A stretch of DNA of 40,580 nucleotides from Candidatus Dormiibacterota bacterium (GCA_955652585.1 CATPBF010000009.1:1-40580), one strand, 5' to 3'. Counted from the stretch's first letter, positions 26,297 to 34,283 are shown. The notes: generated by a model from the letters alone, not told the origin. Program-made: numbers and translations.

Positions 26297-27752
26297 CCCG
26301 ACCACCCACGACGGTCGCCACTACGCGGCCCTCGTCGACCACGGTCAAATCGCACAGCATCCCGCGAGTCAACGCGCCGAGGTCGTTTTCCATTCCCACA
26401 GCAAATGCTGCCCCGGACGTGTATGCGCGCAGCGCCGGCGCGCGCGATACGGCGAGGTCGGGATGCCATTTCGCGCGGCGCCGCCAGTCGGTGGCCGCGT
26501 CGATGCCGAGCAGCGGATCGGCGGTCTCGACCGGCGCGTCGGAACCGAATGCCAGTCGGGCACCCGCACGCTCCAGAGCGCCCCACGCGTATGCGTGCCC
26601 GCTCACCGTCGGCCAGTACGCATCGGCCAGCTCGCGGTCGGCGACGGCGTGAATCGGCTGCATGGAAGCGATCGCGCCGATGTGCGCGAACCGCGGCATG
26701 TCCTTGGGATCGACGCACTGCGCGTGCTCGATGCGCGGCCTCCAGAAACGCCATGCCCTGCGGTGTGGGGCCAGCGCGTCGAGCGCCCTGCGGACCGCGC
26801 CGTCCCCGATCGCGTGCAGGCACACGTTCAGCTCGGCGCGTGCGCACCGTTCGAGCATGTCGAGCAGGTCCAGTTGCGGGAGTCGCACAGTGCCCGAACC
26901 ATCGAGCATTTCTGCGGTCCGGCTGCCTAATGAGCCGTCGAGGAACGCCTTCACGCCCCAGATCCGAAGCCACGGGTCGCCCCATCCGGAACGCACGCCG
27001 ATCCGTTCGGCGTGGTGGAGGTCCGCGATGGGGAGGTTGTACGTGATCCTCAGCGGCAGCTTGCCTCGCGCGTGGAGGCGCTGAAAGGAGGCGAAGCCCC
27101 TCGCGCTGTCCATGGAATGCACGGACGTGAGGCCCAGGCGCGCGAGTGCCGCCAGCGCCCGCGTCATCGCGGCATCGAAGTCGCGGTCTGTCGCCCTCGG
27201 CATGTTGGCGGCCACGAGCTCCATTGCCGTTTCGCGAAGGATCCCTGTTGGCTCACCCTGATCGTCGCGGTCGATGACGCCGCCTGGGAGATCGTGAGTG
27301 CCCCGGTCGATGCCCGCTTGTTTCAGGGCCGCCGACGAGACCCAGGCCGAGTGGCCGTCCTTGCGACGGAGGTACACGGGCCGGCCGCCGGCGGCGTGGT
27401 CGAGGTCGCGGCTGGAAGGGAAGGCAGGGTCCGACCACGCGTCGTTGTACCAGCCCGAGCCGACCACCCAACCGTCTTTCGGCAGCCGCGCTGCCCACTT
27501 CTTCACGCGTGTGAGGACGTCTTCAAGGCTGTCGGCGCCGGTCAGATCGAGCGTGAGGTGGCGCTCGGCGAGGCCCTCCAGGTGGATGTGTGAATCGATC
27601 AACCCGGGCCATGCGGCTCCGCGCAGCCGGACCACCTCGGCGCCGCGACCCGCCGCCTGGCGTGCCCGCACGCCAACACCGATGATCCTTCGGTCAGGGC
27701 CGGCGGCGACCTCGGGCTTGCAGCCCGCGAATAGCACCGCGCCGCTCTTCAC
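26238..27752 (-). CDS. amidohydrolase family protein (YtcJ-like)
   Basis: This 504-residue metal-dependent TIM-barrel hydrolase has WPGLIDSHIHLEGL (HxH metal ligands near residue 53), LHAIGDGAVRRAL and LAFGSDAPVETADPLLGI (catalytic Asp), as in YtcJ/Amidohydro_3 proteins. It is likely cytosolic; the substrate (an N-formyl, N-acyl or cyclic amide) is not deducible. GTG 27752 starts just after a hairpin that lies behind the acyl-CoA dehydrogenase stop. The 3' end overlaps the HIT gene on the opposite strand. Confidence 0.9.
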   Translation of the reverse strand: MKSGAVLFAGCKPEVAAGPDRRIIGVGVRARQAAGRGAEVVRLRGAAWPGLIDSHIHLEGLAERHLTLDLTGADSLEDVLTRVKKWAARLPKDGWVVGSGWYNDAWSDPAFPSSRDLDHAAGGRPVYLRRKDGHSAWVSSAALKQAGIDRGTHDLPGGVIDRDDQGEPTGILRETAMELVAANMPRATDRDFDAAMTRALAALARLGLTSVHSMDSARGFASFQRLHARGKLPLRITYNLPIADLHHAERIGVRSGWGDPWLRIWGVKAFLDGSLGSRTAEMLDGSGTVRLPQLDLLDMLERCARAELNVCLHAIGDGAVRRALDALAPHRRAWRFWRPRIEHAQCVDPKDMPRFAHIGAIASMQPIHAVADRELADAYWPTVSGHAYAWGALERAGARLAFGSDAPVETADPLLGIDAATDWRRRAKWHPDLAVSRAPALRAYTSGAAFAVGMENDLGALTRGMLCDLTVVDEGRVVATVVGGRVSWLRKPSAASPRSAAGAR

Positions 27753-27762
27753 AAACTAGGGT

Positions 27763-27789
27763 CCCCGCGAAATTGAAAATTTCGCAGGG
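27763..27789 (-). terminator. hairpin after the acyl-CoA dehydrogenase gene
   Basis: GCGAAATT-GAA-AATTTCGC (8-bp stem), extended by CCC/GGG outside one mismatch, starts right at the dehydrogenase stop. The bases beyond it on that strand are only partly T-rich. It is the most A/T-containing and clearest terminator-like stem in the window. Confidence 0.6.
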
Positions 27790-28923
27790 TCATAGGCCGT
27801 ACGTCTTGGCGATGATCTCCTTCATGATCTCGTCCGAGCCGGCGCCGATGCGCCCGAGCCGCGCGTTGCGCCAGGCCCTTTCGACGGGGAATTCGTGCAT
27901 GTACCCGTGCCCGCCGAGAATCTGAATCGCGTCATCCGCGACCTCGACTGCGACCTGCGTGGCGAGCAGCTTGGCCTGGGAGATCTCCCGCACCGGGTAC
28001 TCGCCTTTGTCCCATTGCGCCGCGGTCTGGTAGACGAACGCCTGCACGGCCGCGATCTTGGTGCCCATGTCGACAAGGCGGTGCTTGATGACCTGGAACT
28101 CCGATATCGGGTGGCCGAAGGCGTGTCGGTTCTGGGCATAGTTCATGGTGTACTCGAAGGTGCGGGACGCGCCCGCGATGGCTCCGGCGGCGGCGATCAT
28201 CCGCTCGCCCTGCAGCTCCCACATGATGTTCTTGAAGCCGTCCCCCTCCTCACCGATCAGGTTGCCGACCGGGACGTGGCAGTCCTCGAACAGCAGCTCG
28301 GCCGTGTCGGACGAATGCATCCCGAGCTTCTTGAGCGTGCGCGTGACCTGGAATCCGGGCGTGCCCTTCTCGATGACAAGCAGGTTGTAACCCTTGTGGC
28401 CGCGGTCGCGGTCGGTCTTGGTGACGACGAGCGCCCAGTGGCAGCGGGCGCCGCTCGTGATGAAGATCTTCCTACCGTTGACGACGAAGTGGTCGCCGTC
28501 GCGCCTGGCGGTGGTTGTGATTCCGGCGACGTCGCTGCCGGCGTCTGGTTCGGTGATCGCCAGCGCCGCAATGTGCTCTCCGCGGATCGCGGGGGCCAGC
28601 CATTTGCGCTTCTGCTCCTCGGTCCCGAACTTGAAGACCGGAGGCGTCGCCATCTCGGTCTGGACGTCGACCGCCATGGCGAGCCCGCCTAGGCCGGCCT
28701 TCGCCATTTCCTCGGACAGAACGACGGCCGAGAAGTAGTCGCCGCCCTGGCCGCCGTACTCGGGCGGGTAGCGCAGGCCCAGGAATCCGAGCTCGCCGAA
28801 GCGTTTGAAGATGGAGTCCGGGAACGTCTTTTCCTCCCACTCCTCGAGGTGCGGCTGCACCTCGGTGGTGAGGAACTTCCGGATGTGCAGCCTGAGCTCC
28901 TCGTGGGCGTCGGTGAAGTACAT
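27790..28923 (-). CDS. acyl-CoA dehydrogenase
   Basis: This 377-residue flavoprotein oxidises acyl-CoA to enoyl-CoA with electrons passed to ETF. It shows the helical N-domain, RYPPEYGGQGGDYFSAVVLSEEMAKAG, the FAD-binding LAITEPDAGSDVAGITTTA, and the C-terminal QILGGHGYMHEFPVERAWRNARLGRIGAGSDEI. The segment at the classical short-chain catalytic Glu reads GAGSDEI; the base is probably the Glu in LQGERMIAAAG, as in isovaleryl- or long-chain types. ATG 28923 gives the normal length and is preferred to the 28-residue longer frame. Substrate chain length is unknown. Confidence 0.93.
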   Translation of the reverse strand: MYFTDAHEELRLHIRKFLTTEVQPHLEEWEEKTFPDSIFKRFGELGFLGLRYPPEYGGQGGDYFSAVVLSEEMAKAGLGGLAMAVDVQTEMATPPVFKFGTEEQKRKWLAPAIRGEHIAALAITEPDAGSDVAGITTTARRDGDHFVVNGRKIFITSGARCHWALVVTKTDRDRGHKGYNLLVIEKGTPGFQVTRTLKKLGMHSSDTAELLFEDCHVPVGNLIGEEGDGFKNIMWELQGERMIAAAGAIAGASRTFEYTMNYAQNRHAFGHPISEFQVIKHRLVDMGTKIAAVQAFVYQTAAQWDKGEYPVREISQAKLLATQVAVEVADDAIQILGGHGYMHEFPVERAWRNARLGRIGAGSDEIMKEIIAKTYGL

Positions 28924-28966
28924 CGGGATGGAGTGTAGGCCGGAACGTGCTGGGGCCTGCTTACGG

Positions 28967-28972
28967 TATGAT
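28967..28972 (+). promoter_or_regulatory. possible -10 of the bS22-lemA unit
   Basis: TATGAT lies 49 nt before the bS22 start, in the gap after the divergent dehydrogenase start. The -35 is weak. Confidence 0.35.
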
Positions 28973-29021
28973 TCGCCGCCTTGGATCCCCTTCGGGAACT
29001 GACGCACGCCTAGGAGACAGT

Positions 29022-29120
29022 TTGGGCTCGGTAATCAAGAAGCGGCGCAAGAAGATGCGCAAGCACAAGCACAAGAAGATGCTCAAGAAGACACGCTGGG
29101 CACGGCGCGCCCACGCGTAA
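29022..29120 (+). CDS. small basic ribosomal protein bS22-like (AURKAIP1/COX24 domain)
   Basis: This 32-residue protein is very rich in Lys, Arg and His. It begins (L)GSVIKKRRKKMRKHKHKKML and continues with KTRWARRAHA, matching the actinobacterial bS22/AURKAIP1-COX24 domain pattern of a tiny 30S-associated protein. The TTG start has GGAG five bases upstream. It sits 12 nt before lemA on the same strand. The motif, basic composition and ribosome-binding site make it convincing despite its size. Confidence 0.88.
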   Translation: MGSVIKKRRKKMRKHKHKKMLKKTRWARRAHA

Positions 29121-29132
29121 GATGACTCGCTG

Positions 29133-29795
29133 ATGCTGGGCTGGATCGTACTTGCGATCGTCATCCTCGTGGTTCTTTGGCTTGTCTTCACCTACAACGG
29201 GCTGATCTCAGCCCGGAACCGGACCCAGGAAGCCTGGTCGGAGATCGACGTCGAACTCAAGCGACGCCACGACCTCATCCCCAACCTTATGAACACGGTG
29301 CAGGGCTACATGGGGCACGAGCGCGGCACCCTGGAGGCCGTCACCAATGCCCGCGCCAACGCCGTCGCGGCGGGCGCAACCGGCGACCCGGCCAAGATCG
29401 GCGCCGCCGAGAACATGCTGAGCCAGAGCCTGCGCAGCCTGTTCGCGGTGTCGGAGAACTACCCCGACTTGAAGGCGATTACCGCCTTCACCAACCTGCA
29501 GGAGACCCTGACCGCGACCGAGGACAAAATCGAGTTCTCGCGGCGCTTCTACAACGGCAACGTCAGGGACTACAACATCAAGCTGCAGACCCTGCCCACT
29601 TCGCTCATCGCCGGGGCGCTCGGGTTCAAGGCGTTCGGCTTCTTCCAGGCCGACGAGGGTGACCGGGCGGTGCCGGTGGTGAACTTCGGCAACTCGCCGT
29701 CGGCGGGCGGCCCTCCGGGGCCAGGCTCGCTGCCTCCGGCGGCTGGTTCGGGGCCGCCCCCGATGGGCTCGTCGGGGCCTCCGCCACAGAGCTAG
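29133..29795 (+). CDS. LemA family protein
   Basis: This 220-residue protein has an N-terminal membrane helix (about 3-20) followed by the LemA core YNGLISARNRTQEAWSEIDVELKRRHDLIPNLMNTVQGYMGHE, a helical bundle, and AFTNLQETLTATEDKIEFSRRFYNGNVRDYN. It ends with a Gly/Pro-rich tail of about 45 residues. LemA proteins are membrane-anchored and of uncertain function. It is probably co-transcribed with bS22. Its stop shares CTAG with the convergent phospholipase D-like gene. Confidence 0.93.
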   Translation: MLGWIVLAIVILVVLWLVFTYNGLISARNRTQEAWSEIDVELKRRHDLIPNLMNTVQGYMGHERGTLEAVTNARANAVAAGATGDPAKIGAAENMLSQSLRSLFAVSENYPDLKAITAFTNLQETLTATEDKIEFSRRFYNGNVRDYNIKLQTLPTSLIAGALGFKAFGFFQADEGDRAVPVVNFGNSPSAGGPPGPGSLPPAAGSGPPPMGSSGPPPQS

Positions 29796-30835
29796 CCACC
29801 GGCTGACTTCGCCCAGTCGGAGTCAAACCGCGAGCTGTACGCCGACACGGCGCGCGGGTCCTCCGTTTCGATGTCGAGCTCGTGATTGACGCCCAACCCC
29901 GACAGCGTCCAGTTGGCAGAGCCCAGGATCAACTCGCCGTCGAAAAGTCCGATCTTCGCGTGGAGCAGCGCGCCCTTTGGGACCGGATACCAACGCACCG
30001 ATACGCCGCTCGATGAGAGCACCGCGTACGCATGGCGGTTGTAGGGCTGGTTGGGGTCAAGAAGGACTCTGACCAGCGCTCCGCGACGGTGGGCGGCCGC
30101 GAGGCCGGCAATGACCTCCGGATCGGTGAACGTATAAACCTCGACCAGCGCGCGTACTCGCGCACGTCCGAGAGCACCCTCGAGAATTGCCCTGATCTCT
30201 TCGCCCGGCGCGGTCTGGGCAATCTGCGACGGCGCCGGCGCAAGCGGCGCCGGGTGGCCTCCGGCCAGGTCCCAGTCCTGCACGAAGATGCGCGCCAGGC
30301 GCGAGATCTCTGCCTGCACGCGCGTCTCGAGGACGTAATCGTGGTTGCGGCTGCTGTGCGCGCCCCAGTTCATGCCGCCGACAACCGCCTCGCCGTCTGC
30401 GATCAAGAGCTTTACATGGTCGATCTGATGGCGCACATCATCGACCGGGTACACGCGCTCGGGTACATGGAACGTGTCGAGGAGTGCGGCCGACCGACGG
30501 CTGGCGTTCACCGTTGGATCTGTGATCACCTGCACCGCCACGCCTCGCGCATATGCCGCGCCGAGCTCGGACACGAGATCTCGCCGGCCCAATTCGTACA
30601 TTTCCACCATGACTCGGGTGCGAGCTGATTCGATGAGCTTCGCGACCAGCTGGAAGATGTCGGCGTCCTGCCACAGAGTCACGGGCTCGGGGCGCCCCGA
30701 CCCCGATGTCGGAAGCGCCCCGCCCACACCCGGCGCCTGCGCGACCTGAGCTGCGTTGGCGATCGGCGCCGCGGTGGGGGGAACCGAGCACGCCGTCAGG
30801 CCAACCGTCAGCAGCAGGAACGCAAATCGCGCCAT
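29792..30835 (-). CDS. phospholipase D-like lipoprotein
   Basis: This 347-residue protein has a leader MARFAFLLLTVGLTAC with lipobox Cys16. It has two HKD motifs, HVKLLIAD (His140, Lys142, Asp147) and HAKIGLFD (His292, Lys294, Asp299), each followed by GGMNW or GSANW. It belongs to the PLD/nuclease superfamily, acting as phospholipase, phosphodiesterase or nuclease outside the membrane. The ATG at 30835 gives a clean signal peptide. Confidence 0.9.
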   Translation of the reverse strand: MARFAFLLLTVGLTACSVPPTAAPIANAAQVAQAPGVGGALPTSGSGRPEPVTLWQDADIFQLVAKLIESARTRVMVEMYELGRRDLVSELGAAYARGVAVQVITDPTVNASRRSAALLDTFHVPERVYPVDDVRHQIDHVKLLIADGEAVVGGMNWGAHSSRNHDYVLETRVQAEISRLARIFVQDWDLAGGHPAPLAPAPSQIAQTAPGEEIRAILEGALGRARVRALVEVYTFTDPEVIAGLAAAHRRGALVRVLLDPNQPYNRHAYAVLSSSGVSVRWYPVPKGALLHAKIGLFDGELILGSANWTLSGLGVNHELDIETEDPRAVSAYSSRFDSDWAKSAGG

Positions 30836-30873
30836 GGCGAGAACGAACGGTATGGGTACGAAACAAGGGCGCC

Positions 30874-30889
30874 AACCCAGCCTGTTAAG
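30874..30889 (-). repeat. 3'-end motif copy D (after SAM hydrolase)
   Basis: CTTAACAGGCTGGGTT on the minus strand, 11 nt after the SAM hydrolase stop. With its flank it forms AACCC-c-GCCT-TAAC-AGGC-t-GGGTT, the strongest hairpin of the four. Confidence 0.78.
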
Positions 30890-30900
30890 GCGGGGTTAGA

Positions 30901-31671
30901 TCAGAGCAGATCCACCCGCATGCCCGGCCGCGCGCCGAGCACCCTGTCCGCGCGTGCCTCTCGAATGCCGACCTCCAGGTACCCCATGCTGCCGATGTAG
31001 ACGAACGGTTCGTTCGGACGCGCTTCCGCATAGGTCTTCGCCGAGGCGGTGATGTAGTGGTTGTGTATTCGCATCGGCCTGACTGGTGGCTTGAGGTTCG
31101 TCACGAGGTTGCCGAACCCATCGGTCCAGAGCACGCGCGGGCCTGAGTCGTCGAGCATCGTCGGCGGCGCCGTCGGGTGGCCCAGCGACTCGAGCGGCAC
31201 GCCCGACGCCAGTGCGGCGGCCGCGGGGGCGAACACATCACGTCCTTCGAAGGTCGGAGCGCCCCCCGGCACGGACGGCAGCTCCACCGCCTGCTGCATG
31301 CCCACCTCGTCGATGACGATCCCGAACAGCCCGTTGTCGGGGCCGACATAGAATCGCCCGCCGGCACGAATCACCAGCCGCCGCCGCGAGCTGCCGACCC
31401 CGGGGTCGACAACAGCCATGTGCACCGACCCGGCGCCGAAATGTCGCGTGCCCGCGAACAGCATGAACGCGCCCGCGAATACGTCGAATCGCGGGACCTC
31501 GTGACTGACGTCGACAAGTGTCGCGTGCGGGCAACCCGCGAGCACCACCGCCTTCATCGCGGCGACCAGGGGTGAGCCGGTGCCGAAATCGGAGGTGAAG
31601 GTGACGATAGGCGGCCCGGCCGGTATGCCGTGGCTACCAGTAGCGTGTCTCCTTCCAGGGATCTGCTTCAT
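30901..31671 (-). CDS. S-adenosylmethionine hydroxide adenosyltransferase (SAM hydrolase)
   Basis: This 256-residue protein has the DUF62/SAM_HAT signature: IVTFTSDFGTGSPLVAAMKAVV, VHMAVVDPGVGSSRRRLVIR, FYVGPDNGLFGIV and WTDGFGNLVTNL in the C-terminal beta-barrel. It is related to the fluorinase/chlorinase fold; the usual member hydrolyses SAM to adenosine and methionine. The ATG at 31671 lies 38 nt inside the 3' end of the molybdoenzyme gene, giving a 20-residue leader before the core; no nearer canonical start is in frame. Co-transcription with that gene is likely. Confidence 0.92.
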   Translation of the reverse strand: MKQIPGRRHATGSHGIPAGPPIVTFTSDFGTGSPLVAAMKAVVLAGCPHATLVDVSHEVPRFDVFAGAFMLFAGTRHFGAGSVHMAVVDPGVGSSRRRLVIRAGGRFYVGPDNGLFGIVIDEVGMQQAVELPSVPGGAPTFEGRDVFAPAAAALASGVPLESLGHPTAPPTMLDDSGPRVLWTDGFGNLVTNLKPPVRPMRIHNHYITASAKTYAEARPNEPFVYIGSMGYLEVGIREARADRVLGARPGMRVDLL

Positions 31672-32239
31672 CGTGGTATCCGCGCTGCTCCCAGAAACCG
31701 AGCCGGTTGCGATCCATGAACTCTAGCCCGCGCAACCACTTCGCCGACTTCCAGAAGTATTTCGAGGGCACGAATAGCCGTAGCGGCCACCCGTGGTCGG
31801 GCGTCAGATCCTGCCCATTCCACGCGTAGCACAACAGGTTCTGCTCAGCGTCCAGCACCTCGAGCGGGACCGAGGTTGTGTACCCGTACTCGGAGTGAGC
31901 CATGACGTACTTCGCCTCAGGCTTGGGCTTGGCAAGTTCGAGGATCTCGCGAAACGGGACGCCGGTCCAGGTGTCGCCAAGGCGGCTCCAGCCGGTGACG
32001 CAGTGGATATCCGCGACAACGTCTTTCGTGGGGAGGGCCCGAAGCTCTTTGTAGTTCAAAGTCAAAGGGTTTTCGATAGCGCCGAACACCTTGAAATCCC
32101 ATGTGCCGATTTCGGTTTTGGGCACCGGTCCGAAATGCAAGAGCGGCCAGCGGTCGGGCGCGGTGAGGGTCTGGCCGGGCGGGATGCGCGCCGGATCGAC
32201 ACCTTCGGGCACGCGCTTGCCTTTGAAGAGGAACGACAT
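31634..32239 (-). CDS. sulfite-oxidase-like molybdopterin oxidoreductase
   Basis: This 201-residue protein of the Oxidored_molyb family has the Mo-ligating Cys80 in ADIHCVTGWSRLGDTW, GVPFREILELAKP and GWPLRLFVPSKYFWKSAKWLRGLEFM. There is no signal peptide or heme domain, so it is likely cytosolic. Family members oxidise sulfite or reduce Met-sulfoxide; the substrate here is unknown. ATG 32239 is chosen because it opens the family N-terminus (MSFLFKGKRVPEGVDPARIPPGQ) and because the longer frame upstream is antisense to tRNA-Ala. A TATACT lies six bases before it. Confidence 0.92.
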   Translation of the reverse strand: MSFLFKGKRVPEGVDPARIPPGQTLTAPDRWPLLHFGPVPKTEIGTWDFKVFGAIENPLTLNYKELRALPTKDVVADIHCVTGWSRLGDTWTGVPFREILELAKPKPEAKYVMAHSEYGYTTSVPLEVLDAEQNLLCYAWNGQDLTPDHGWPLRLFVPSKYFWKSAKWLRGLEFMDRNRLGFWEQRGYHDEADPWKETRYW

Positions 32240-32245
32240 CTGGCG

Positions 32246-32251
32246 AGTATA
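32246..32251 (-). promoter_or_regulatory. -10 box giving a probably leaderless molybdoenzyme mRNA
   Basis: TATACT on the minus strand with CGCCAG between it and the ATG; transcription should begin at or next to the start codon. No Shine-Dalgarno is possible; the -35 is weak. Confidence 0.5.
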
Positions 32252-32307
32252 GGAATCGGCGTCGCGCGGCCTCTTGTTCCCGGCTCGGAGACCAATTCGA
32301 GCCGGGC

Positions 32308-32313
32308 TATACT
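32308..32313 (+). promoter_or_regulatory. -10 box of tRNA-Ala
   Basis: TATACT lies 28 nt before the mature tRNA 5' end. The -35 region is not consensus. Confidence 0.45.
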
Positions 32314-32341
32314 GGCCTTTCCCGTCGAGTACGTGAGCAGT

Positions 32342-32417
32342 GGGTCCGTAGCTCAATTGGGAGAGCGCTTGAATCGCACTCAAGAGGTAAGGGGTTCGAA
32401 TCCCCTCGGATCCACCA
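32342..32417 (+). tRNA. tRNA-Ala (anticodon CGC), CCA encoded
   Basis: Acceptor GGGTCCG pairs with CGGATCC and contains the G3:U70 identity pair of tRNA-Ala. The D arm is GCTC/GAGC, the anticodon stem CTTGA/TCAAG holds loop ATCGCAC (anticodon CGC, codon GCG), and the T arm is GGGG-TTCGAAT-CCCC. Encoded CCA ends at 32417. Confidence 0.95.
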
Positions 32418-32506
32418 TCCCGACCCCGACTCGGAGGAATAGTCAAGACCTGTGGATTGGCGTGCCACGATGAGGTGGCAAAATCAGTTGCAGGAAGCGC
32501 ACGAAG

Positions 32507-33166
32507 TTGTCGGAGCGATCAGGAACCCTCGCTGACGATCCTTTCAGCGGTCGGCGCCCAACCAGTCACGAACGGCTGACGGGACTGCCCTGGGATGCGT
32601 CGTACCACAACGGCCCTGCGCCTTGGGATATTGGCCAGCCGCAGCCAGCAATAGTGCGTTTGGCAGCCGAAGGCGGATTCGCCGGAGCGGTGCTCGATGC
32701 GGGCTGCGGGACCGGCGAGAACGCTCTTCACGTCGCCTCGCTGGGTTGGTCGGTTCTGGGCGTTGACGTGGCTGAGACGGCACTGGCAATCGCCCGAGCG
32801 AAGGCCGACGACCGTGGGATCGAGGTTGAGTTCGCTACGGCTGACGCATTCCAGTTGGAGCGTTTGGGGCGCAGGTTTGAGACGGTGCTGGACTGCGGAC
32901 TGTTCCACACCTTCGACGGCGACGAGCGACCAGGATACGTGGCGAGTCTAGCGTCGGTGACTGAGCACGATGGAACCCTGTATGTGTTGTGCTTCAGTGA
33001 CGATGGTCCCGATACTGGCCCACACCCCATCAGTCAGCAAGAGCTGAGAGCGGCGTTCAACCCAAGCAATGGATGGAGCGTCGCCGCCATCGAACCGGAC
33101 CGGGTTCAGACGAGAGACCACCACGACGGTGCACCGGCTTGGTTCGCGACAATCAAACGGATCTAG
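32507..33166 (+). CDS. class I SAM-dependent methyltransferase
   Basis: This 219-residue protein has motif I VLDAGCGTGENALHVA near residue 64, the acidic strand end VLGVDVAETALAIAR, and FETVLDCGLFHTFDGDER as motif II/post. The N-terminal LPWDASYHNGPAPWDIGQPQPAIVRL resembles thiol or small-molecule methyltransferases of the TehB/UbiE-like group. The substrate is unknown. The start is TTG at 32507 with AGGAAG 15-20 nt before; the exact start is uncertain. Confidence 0.87.
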   Translation: MSERSGTLADDPFSGRRPTSHERLTGLPWDASYHNGPAPWDIGQPQPAIVRLAAEGGFAGAVLDAGCGTGENALHVASLGWSVLGVDVAETALAIARAKADDRGIEVEFATADAFQLERLGRRFETVLDCGLFHTFDGDERPGYVASLASVTEHDGTLYVLCFSDDGPDTGPHPISQQELRAAFNPSNGWSVAAIEPDRVQTRDHHDGAPAWFATIKRI

Positions 33167-33206
33167 ACGCCGGTCTGGTCGGCCCGGTGAGCGATCCCGT
33201 TGATCA

Positions 33207-33563
33207 TCAGCACGCTTCCTGGTGCTCGGCCGCGACCCGCTTGGGCACGACCATCCGCCACGCATCCAGCACCAGTTCGCGCATCTCTCGTTCGTCGATC
33301 TTGTCGAGGCGGACAAGCACCCAGTGGTACCTGAGGTCGCCCCGACTGGGCAGCATGAATTTGTGTGGGTCCCCGCCCACCAACCAGTCCCGCTGTTCCT
33401 TCGGAAACCCGAAGCCCATCACCCGTTCGTCGCGCGAGAACGCCACGTAAACGATCCGGCCCACGCGGAACTTCACGCGGCCGCCCACCAGCGCCTCGCT
33501 CGTGCGCGGCAGCGTCATCGCGAATCGCCGCACCTGCTCGACACTGACGATCGAGTCGGACAC
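33207..33563 (-). CDS. MmcQ/YjbR family protein
   Basis: This 118-residue protein has the MmcQ/YjbR (DUF419) pattern: VRRFAMTLPRTSEALVGGRVKFRVGRIVYVAFSRDERVMGF, then PHKFMLPSRGDLRYHWVLVRLDKIDEREMRELVLDAWRMVVPKR. The fold is CyaY-like; a DNA-binding or regulatory role has been proposed, but its function is unproven. It is cytosolic. The start is GTG at 33563. It is convergent with the methyltransferase, 40 nt apart. Confidence 0.88.
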   Translation of the reverse strand: MSDSIVSVEQVRRFAMTLPRTSEALVGGRVKFRVGRIVYVAFSRDERVMGFGFPKEQRDWLVGGDPHKFMLPSRGDLRYHWVLVRLDKIDEREMRELVLDAWRMVVPKRVAAEHQEAC

Positions 33564-33656
33564 GCGGCCATCCTGGCACAGGATCGGGCGACCAACGTGA
33601 AGCGGACCGCGGCGGGCTAGGCGGTCTCCCGGCGGCCCCCTGTGAGTAGCTAGCGC

Positions 33657-34283
33657 TTACTTGAGCCTGAAAGGCGGGTACTCATCGGTCACCAGCACAA
33701 ATGCATAGCCGCTGACTCGATTGCCCCATCGAAATACGCCAACGACGAAGCCAAACAGACCCCGTGGATACGTGCCTGTGAATAGGATCGCAAACCATGC
33801 GAGGATCACCGCGGCGAGGGCGCCAATGCCCAGAAAGATCAGAACGAAATAGTGCGGGAAGGCCAGGAGCCACTTGACGATGGGCAGCCAGCGATTGAGC
33901 TTCTGAGCATCCGGATAGGCGAACTCGAGGTGGACGGCCTGCTCCTCATCTGTTGATGGATACCGATCATCGAGCAGGGCGAGGTAGGCCGAGACGCGGT
34001 TCGAAAAGCGCATGAGGTTGAGGTTCCAGTCGAACCACCAACGCGGGTACTTTTGACGAAACACGATCATCAGGACCAGCGGTATGAACACCAGCCCGCC
34101 GCCGACGGTCATGTCCGTCATCGCCTTGTTGTTGGCGTCGACCGTCTCGGTCCCCAGCGTGCCAATCACGATGAGAATCGGGATCGCGACGAAGATCCGG
34201 AACGCTGTCGTAAGCCGGTTGAGCGGCCGGGCGGGATAATCGACGTCGAACTGTACCGGGTAGCTGCTGACCATCCGCTTCAC
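33657..34283 (-). CDS. DUF4389 membrane protein
   Basis: This 208-residue protein starts PVQFDVDYPARPLNRLTTAFRIFVAIPILIVIG, the DUF4389 signature. It has four or so hydrophobic segments (about 28-46, 60-76, 140-168 and 172-190). The function is unknown. GTG 34283 or ATG 34274 could start it; AAGGAG lies just upstream of both, at a spacing of 2 or 11 nt. It follows the ABC permease gene on the same strand, with 43 nt and a small stem between. Confidence 0.83.
   Translation of the reverse strand: MKRMVSSYPVQFDVDYPARPLNRLTTAFRIFVAIPILIVIGTLGTETVDANNKAMTDMTVGGGLVFIPLVLMIVFRQKYPRWWFDWNLNLMRFSNRVSAYLALLDDRYPSTDEEQAVHLEFAYPDAQKLNRWLPIVKWLLAFPHYFVLIFLGIGALAAVILAWFAILFTGTYPRGLFGFVVGVFRWGNRVSGYAFVLVTDEYPPFRLK

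Noticed and set aside
27790..28923. Loss of the catalytic Glu in the acyl-CoA dehydrogenase (GAGSDEI)
   Set aside because: Isovaleryl- and long-chain-type enzymes use a Glu at another position, and LQGERMI provides it here.
32240..32446. N-terminal extension of the molybdoenzyme to ATG 32446
   Set aside because: These codons read antisense through tRNA-Ala; the family N-terminus and a -10 box support ATG 32239.
32463..32480. Intrinsic terminator for tRNA-Ala (TGCCAC/GTGGCA stem)
   Set aside because: The stem is followed by A rather than T residues on the tRNA strand, so it does not fit an intrinsic terminator.
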